From Bacillota bacterium (lineage in GTDB: Bacteria > Bacillota > Desulfitobacteriia > Desulfitobacteriales > Desulfitobacteriaceae): DNA of 17,546 nucleotides. This document shows, one piece after another, positions 13,516 to 17,546 of this stretch. The translations under genes were made by a program, and so were the position numbers. Under the pieces are notes generated by a model. It was not told the origin of the DNA and made no database searches. It worked only from the letters and a program-made list of their open reading frames with translations. The stretch spans positions 1 to 17,546 of the forward strand of contig JAEWCM010000126.1 of the NCBI GenBank assembly GCA_023390635.1, written 5' to 3'. Each line of letters begins with the position of its first letter. Within the stretch, counting starts at the first letter, position 1.

Positions 13516-14805
13516 ATGCAACAAAAGATCAAACCCAATCACATAAGTAAATATAAAACACCTTTCCGTCCGCTTTCGTTACCTGTTCCCCTTCCTTCTT
13601 ATCAAGTCAAAAAACGGCCTCGCCTTTCCCTCTGCAAAATCAAGAAAACCCCTCAATCTTTCTCCCACTTTTATCTCAAACCTTATTACCCCTTATCCTC
13701 CAATTCGTTACTCCATTCTTCTAGTCTCGTTCCCCCATACTCTGCTTTGGGGCCAACTCTTCCTGGCATTGACCCACATTTTCCTGCTACTTCTTCGCGC
13801 TCTGCTCTCCCTGCCCTTTCCGACGAGAGCATGCCTCTTCTTCTAACCTCTCCAAATCAGAGCTTTTTTCCTTCTTTCCTTTCGATGCAAATGCCTTCAG
13901 ACTATGATTCTTCACAATTCCATAAAGAATCCCCCTACGTCTATGGCTTTTCTTCCACCCCTTCATCACAGATCCCATCTGATTCCCAATACTTTGCTCT
14001 ATCTCCCACCTTCTCCCCAACTTCTTCTCCCAGCCCCTCTGCTTCCGTTCCGCTTTCAGGACTTTCTTTCACTCCTTTACTTTCTTCTCCTGTTCCTCTA
14101 ACCCCGCCTTCCCAAACAACGTTCAAAAGCTCAGCGATTGACAATTACTTTCAACACTTGAGATTGCGCAAACCTTTAGCGCGTGAATTGGCTAAAGCAA
14201 ATATTGTTTCTGAACTGATCATCAGCCACCCCCTCTGGGTCCGGATCTTTCACTGGGGCTTTGCCCTGAGTATGATCGTAATAGTCCTTACCGGATTAAA
14301 CCTACACAAGCCAGTTTCCTATTTCCACATCAGGCATTCTGATCTCTTAATTATTCACATTTCGGCAGGTTTTTGCTCATTCGGATTTTTAAGCCTGCGC
14401 ATCGCCGATATGCTAATTCGTCATGATAAATCTTTATTTCCAACTAAAAGAGACATCAAAAACATTCCTAAGTTCTTTTCCTACTATTTCTTTGTTCGTA
14501 ATACTTTACCTCCCGGCGGTAAATATAATGTCGGAGCCAAAATAACCTTTCTGTCATGGTTTATTGTGACCATCATCGCTGGCACATTAGGTTTACTTTC
14601 TTACTGGGAAGGAAAATATCTAACTTGGCTCCTGCACTGGCTGGGTGGTTTTCAGGTCACTCACTGGATAAAATATTTTGCGGCCATCTATGTAGGTTCT
14701 ACTATCATCCTGCATATTTACTTGGTCCTTTCCCATGATTTAAGTAAATTACAAGCCATGATTACAGGATACGAGCATAAAAATCGCCATAAAAATAAAT
14801 GTTGA
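13516..14805 (+). CDS. Hydrogenase cytochrome b subunit with long Pro/Ser-rich N-terminus
   Basis: The 429-residue protein has a normal b-type cytochrome of the Ni/Fe-hydrogenase family in its C-terminal 190 residues. Four membrane helices lie at about 247-264, 277-300, 343-363 and 387-406. Candidate heme histidines are H238 and H246 (HPLWVRIFHW), H281 (HISAG), H374 (LLHWLGG) and H400 (LHIYL). It should pass electrons from the small subunit to menaquinone. Residues 1 to about 205 are low-complexity, rich in Ser and Pro (for example SPTFSPTSSPSPSASVPLSG), with no domain I know; typical family members lack this. ATG 13516 has GAGGA 6 nt upstream and follows the large subunit by 15 nt. No better start exists near the cytochrome part, so the extension is probably translated. 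The DNA of the extension is strongly pyrimidine-rich on the coding strand. Confidence 0.85.
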   Translation: MQQKIKPNHISKYKTPFRPLSLPVPLPSYQVKKRPRLSLCKIKKTPQSFSHFYLKPYYPLSSNSLLHSSSLVPPYSALGPTLPGIDPHFPATSSRSALPALSDESMPLLLTSPNQSFFPSFLSMQMPSDYDSSQFHKESPYVYGFSSTPSSQIPSDSQYFALSPTFSPTSSPSPSASVPLSGLSFTPLLSSPVPLTPPSQTTFKSSAIDNYFQHLRLRKPLARELAKANIVSELIISHPLWVRIFHWGFALSMIVIVLTGLNLHKPVSYFHIRHSDLLIIHISAGFCSFGFLSLRIADMLIRHDKSLFPTKRDIKNIPKFFSYYFFVRNTLPPGGKYNVGAKITFLSWFIVTIIAGTLGLLSYWEGKYLTWLLHWLGGFQVTHWIKYFAAIYVGSTIILHIYLVLSHDLSKLQAMITGYEHKNRHKNKC

Positions 14806-14880
14806 ATATAAAAAGAGATTATTTTTTTAATGCAAATAATTTCCTTGCATAATTATGATACTTTTATCATCAAGATTGGG

Positions 14881-14886
14881 TATAAT
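14881..14886 (+). promoter_or_regulatory. Perfect -10 box before the Mur ligase gene
   Basis: TATAAT at 14881-14886 is preceded by TTGGG, but no good -35 box is seen at 16-18 bp. Transcription would start about 30 nt before the TTG start codon. Confidence 0.45.
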
Positions 14887-14921
14887 GTAAGGTAGAGTTC
14901 GATAAGAAAGGACGATTTACC

Positions 14922-16274
14922 TTGACATTAAAAGTACACTTTACAGGTGTCAAAGGAACAGGGATGAGTGCTCTCGCTCAAGTCTGCGCTCAGATTGAAA
15001 ATGCTTCTGTTACTGGTTCGGATGTAAGTGAGCATTTCTTTACCGACACTCTTTTGGCCCAAGCCCATATACCGGTTTTACCATTTTCAGCCCAAAACAT
15101 AGACAATGCTGATTTAGTGGTTGCTTCTGCGGCCTATACATTAGATAACAATATTGAAATAGAACGCGCCAGGGAATTGCATAAAGAAGTGCTTTATTAC
15201 CCTGAATATCTGGCTCGCCTGATGTCCAAAAAGCGGGGAATTGCCGTATCTGGCACCCATGGCAAGACTACCACTACTGCTATGATTGGTTCGGTTCTTC
15301 TTCAGGCCGGATTAGACCCGACCATTATCGTCGGCAGCTCAATTTCTACAATTGGAGGTAATGCCCATTCAGGACAGGGAGAGTTTTTTCTTGCCGAATC
15401 ATGTGAATATCGAAGGCATTTTCTTAATTACTCTCCTGAATTTTTGGTTATTACCAATATTGAATTTGACCATCCCGATTATTTCACAGACATAGATGAT
15501 GTGGTCTCAGCTTTTGCTGAATTTGCTCAAAAGCTGCCCAAAGATGGACATATGTTTATCTTGGCCGAAGAACCCCATCGAAATCAGATTAAAACCAAGG
15601 CTCCCATCACCACCTTCGGTCTTTCTGAAACAGCTGATATTCGAGCTGTAGAAATTAACTATCATGATGAAGGCAGCTCGATGAAGGTATTAATCGACGG
15701 AAAATGTGTGGGCAATTTAGAACTGCGTGTTGCAGGGAAGCATAACATCTTCAATGCTTTGGCAACCATCGCTTTTTGTCGTCATATCGGAATTGGAATA
15801 GAGCAAATTTTGTCCACTCTCGCTCAATTCTGTGGTACCAAGCGGCGTTTTGAACACTTAGGTGTTAAGGATGGTGCTTTGATTGTGGACGATTATGCCC
15901 ACCATCCTACTGAGATTCGCACTACCCTGGAAGGTGCACGCCTCTCCTTTCCTGATCGTAGGATTCGGGCTGTGTTCCAGCCCCATACCTTCAGCCGGAC
16001 TGAAAAGCTGATGCAGGACTTTTCCCAATCCTTTAAAGATGCCGATGAAGTGGTGGTTGCAGAAATATTCTCTTCAGCCCGGGAAAAAGCTCATCATACT
16101 CTTACCGCATCCAAACTGGCAGATTTAATTCAAGCCCAGGGAATTCAAGCCCATTATATCGGAACCCTTGACGGTATTAAATCTTATCTGTCCAGTACTC
16201 TTGATTCCCATGATCTTGTTCTCACTTTAGGTGCAGGGGATATTTATAAAGTAGGAGAAGATCTGGTAGGTTAG
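14922..16274 (+). CDS. murC: UDP-N-acetylmuramate--L-alanine ligase (MurC) family
   Basis: The 450-residue protein adds L-Ala to UDP-MurNAc in the cytoplasm, the first amino acid step of peptidoglycan synthesis, if it is a true MurC. It has an N-terminal Rossmann-type domain (VHFTGVKGTGMSALA, about 5-19). The ATP loop SGTHGKTTTT is at about 110-119 and the middle domain includes ITNIEFDHPDYF. The C-terminal domain has RRFEHLG and VDDYAHHPTEI. TTG 14922 is the start: AAGGA (14908-14912) lies 9 nt upstream and no ATG precedes the conserved N-terminus. The segment ESCEYRRHFLNY replaces the EADESD-type motif of classical MurC and is seen, from memory, in a clostridial subclade. It is far from other mur/fts genes here, so it may be a second copy or act on recycled muropeptides. 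Confidence 0.85.
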   Translation: MTLKVHFTGVKGTGMSALAQVCAQIENASVTGSDVSEHFFTDTLLAQAHIPVLPFSAQNIDNADLVVASAAYTLDNNIEIERARELHKEVLYYPEYLARLMSKKRGIAVSGTHGKTTTTAMIGSVLLQAGLDPTIIVGSSISTIGGNAHSGQGEFFLAESCEYRRHFLNYSPEFLVITNIEFDHPDYFTDIDDVVSAFAEFAQKLPKDGHMFILAEEPHRNQIKTKAPITTFGLSETADIRAVEINYHDEGSSMKVLIDGKCVGNLELRVAGKHNIFNALATIAFCRHIGIGIEQILSTLAQFCGTKRRFEHLGVKDGALIVDDYAHHPTEIRTTLEGARLSFPDRRIRAVFQPHTFSRTEKLMQDFSQSFKDADEVVVAEIFSSAREKAHHTLTASKLADLIQAQGIQAHYIGTLDGIKSYLSSTLDSHDLVLTLGAGDIYKVGEDLVG

Positions 16275-16310
16275 GCAATTCCTAATTCTATAAGCTATAT
16301 TAGAAAAATC

Positions 16311-16360
16311 GTCTCCGATGATTTGAGCCTGTGCTCCAACCATCGGAGACAATTTTTTAT
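16311..16360. terminator. Bidirectional terminator between convergent genes
   Basis: GTCTCCGATG (16311-16320) pairs perfectly with CATCGGAGAC (16341-16350). The 20-nt loop has its own small GAGC/GCTC stem. A T-run follows on the + strand and GATTTTTC follows on the - strand. It ends murC and the - strand nucleotidase gene. Confidence 0.85.
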
Positions 16361-16370
16361 TTTTATTGAT

Positions 16371-16940
16371 TTATTTGTCCTTCTCCCGTTCAGCAAGGCC
16401 TTTAACCGATCGGTTAATTTCCGGCCAATTCTGACAGCGAATAATCCGCTCTTCATCCTTCGCCCTGTTATAAAGAGCATCTAATAGCAACACCGTGGTT
16501 CCTGTTTGGGCAATTTTTTGGGCATTAAGGAGATAATCCTCAATAAACATATCCAGTTTCTTTTCTTTTACGACTTCCGCTTTCTCTTGATGCCCAGTAA
16601 ATATCATATCCTGATGTGGAATCTCATATTTCTTCATCCAGCGCCTGGTGACACTTTCCTCATCCGGCCATCGGGCTGTAATATAGACGATTTCATGTCC
16701 CTCGGACAGGAAATTTTCAATCCCTTCTCTGGCTCCCGTTATCGGCTCAGGCATCATAAAGAGCTTTTCTTTCTGGGTGGAGAAAAATCTGTCCATAGCC
16801 TCCCAGGAAACATTAAACAATTCATGAATTTGATAATCTGTAATGGCCGGAACATTCCGGCCGAAATATCGATTCAGTTCTTCCAGCCAGGCAGGAAAGC
16901 TGTCTGCCACCACACCATCAATATCAATCCCTATCCTCAT
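16371..16940 (-). CDS. HAD-type 5'-nucleotidase, NT5C/YqfW-like
   Basis: The protein has about 189 residues. The HAD motif DIDGVVADS (about 5-13) carries the nucleophile and general acid Asp. YITAR (about 85-89) is motif II, a Lys in the GHQEKAEVVKE segment (about 115-126) fits motif III, and FIEDYLLNA (about 132-140) carries the last acidic motif. The fold and motifs fit the 5'(3')-deoxyribonucleotidase-like family, which removes phosphate from (deoxy)nucleoside monophosphates; the exact substrate is unknown. ATG 16940 is preferred because AAGGG ends 9 nt upstream, while it touches the alternative ATG 16949 directly. It starts 14 nt after the stop of pncB, so the two are likely co-transcribed and may serve nucleotide or NAD salvage. 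Confidence 0.8.
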   Translation of the reverse strand: MRIGIDIDGVVADSFPAWLEELNRYFGRNVPAITDYQIHELFNVSWEAMDRFFSTQKEKLFMMPEPITGAREGIENFLSEGHEIVYITARWPDEESVTRRWMKKYEIPHQDMIFTGHQEKAEVVKEKKLDMFIEDYLLNAQKIAQTGTTVLLLDALYNRAKDEERIIRCQNWPEINRSVKGLAEREKDK

Positions 16941-16954
16941 CCTCTCCATCCCTT

Positions 16955-17546
16955 CTATTTCTCTTTATTGTGAACTTCCATATCCACTTCCCGAAGCAAG
17001 CTCTGCCGCAGCTCATAAAGTTTTGTTGATAAATCCACAATGTATTTATGAGGTTTAGTCAAACGCTTTACCTCATCCCACAAAGTATCTAATTCTCTCT
17101 GGGCATATTTCTGAATTTCTTCCAGTTCAGGCAAATCATAAACACATCTCCCTTTGCGGAAAACAGGGACAAGAAGTTCTCTTGTATGAAAATCTCTCAG
17201 AACTTTTCTCTTCCATACCTCTATCGGATTAAAAATTTCCAGCTCCTTGAGCCCTGCAAATTCATCCTCATGCAGAGCAATCAGGTCAGCCATTGCTTTT
17301 CCTTCCTGATCATAAAAGCGTACAACCTTTTTCAAACCAGGATTGGTAATCTTTGTGATATTTTCCGATACCTTTAAGCGGGGCTTCAGCACTCCCTCTT
17401 CTTCCTCCGCCGCCAGCTTATAAACCCCTCCAAGTGAGGGTCTGTCCTTAGAAGTGATCAGATGGGTTCCCACTCCCCATGAATCGATCTTGGCTCCCTG
17501 ATTACGAATACTCCAGATCGTATCCTCATCCAAATCGTTGGATCCA
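16955..17546 (-). CDS. pncB: Nicotinate phosphoribosyltransferase, C-terminal part
   Basis: The frame is open to the right edge, so only the C-terminal 196 residues are present. SNDLDEDTI and KIDSWGVGTHLITSKDRPSLGGVYKL are signatures of the nicotinate phosphoribosyltransferase C-terminal half; the latter contains the phosphate-binding region. The enzyme joins nicotinate and PRPP to form nicotinate mononucleotide in NAD salvage. It lies upstream of the nucleotidase gene in the same transcript. The 5' end and the promoter are outside the window. Confidence 0.92.
   Translation of the reverse strand, partial: GSNDLDEDTIWSIRNQGAKIDSWGVGTHLITSKDRPSLGGVYKLAAEEEEGVLKPRLKVSENITKITNPGLKKVVRFYDQEGKAMADLIALHEDEFAGLKELEIFNPIEVWKRKVLRDFHTRELLVPVFRKGRCVYDLPELEEIQKYAQRELDTLWDEVKRLTKPHKYIVDLSTKLYELRQSLLREVDMEVHNKEK

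Noticed and set aside
13787..14144. Two - strand frames opposite the cytochrome b extension
   Set aside because: They arise because the coding strand is pyrimidine-rich; they lack start sites and the + strand frame is continuous with a real domain.
1..17546. CRISPR array or defence system
   Set aside because: No spaced direct repeats of 25-40 bp and no cas or known defence proteins are present; the only short tandem repeats are the 11-bp and 15-bp arrays described.

Overview
The window looks like chromosome of an anaerobic, spore-former-type Firmicute, most likely Desulfitobacterium or a close Peptococcaceae relative. The evidence is strong Shine-Dalgarno sites (AGGAGG/GGAGGG) before nearly every gene, sigma-A type promoters, a wall protein with cell-wall-binding type 2 repeats, and a Tat-exported, membrane-bound [NiFe] hydrogenase with its own cytochrome b. 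The genus is an inference from gene style; no rRNA or species marker is present.

Layout. (1) 1-2190: a gene-free, AT-rich stretch, then a + strand set of a phage/ICE-type repressor (505-906), an ImmA/IrrE-type metalloprotease (977-1768) and a small two-helix membrane protein (1812-2123), closed by a bidirectional terminator. (2) 2227-3739, - strand: lemA, then a TPM-domain/Gly-rich membrane protein, an envelope pair with a good promoter before lemA. (3) 4062-4937, - strand: an EamA/DMT-type transporter preceded by a long leader that folds like a riboswitch and could mask its ribosome binding site. (4) 5204-5901: gene-poor, holding a three-copy 11-bp tandem repeat, several - strand terminators and tRNA-Thr(CGT) with promoter and terminator. 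(5) 6126-8716: an XRE regulator behind a perfect 19-bp palindrome at its promoter, then a complete IS1182-type insertion sequence inserted exactly in the palindromic bidirectional terminator that the regulator shared with a small convergent gene (8477-8716). The 16-bp core of that terminator is now present on both sides of the element. (6) 9001-10683: secreted wall protein with three CWB2 repeats, an unrecognised domain and an extreme Asp/Tyr tail. (7) 10902-14805: hydrogenase operon (small subunit, large subunit, cytochrome b). It has three oddities: Asp in place of one proximal-cluster Cys, an apparent CTG start for the large subunit, and a roughly 200-residue Pro/Ser-rich extension on the cytochrome b. 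(8) 14922-16274: MurC-type ligase, TTG start. (9) 16371-17546, - strand: a HAD 5'-nucleotidase-like gene just downstream of nicotinate phosphoribosyltransferase (cut by the window end).

How they work together. The hydrogenase small and large subunits should be folded in the cytoplasm, exported by Tat as one unit, anchored by the C-terminal helix of the small subunit, and pass electrons from H2 through three Fe-S clusters to cytochrome b and the quinone pool. No Hyp or protease maturation genes are in the window. The pncB/nucleotidase pair points to nucleotide or NAD salvage. The best candidates for something not yet described are the EamA leader RNA and the Pro/Ser-rich hydrogenase cytochrome. 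The IS-in-terminator arrangement is the clearest evolutionary event.
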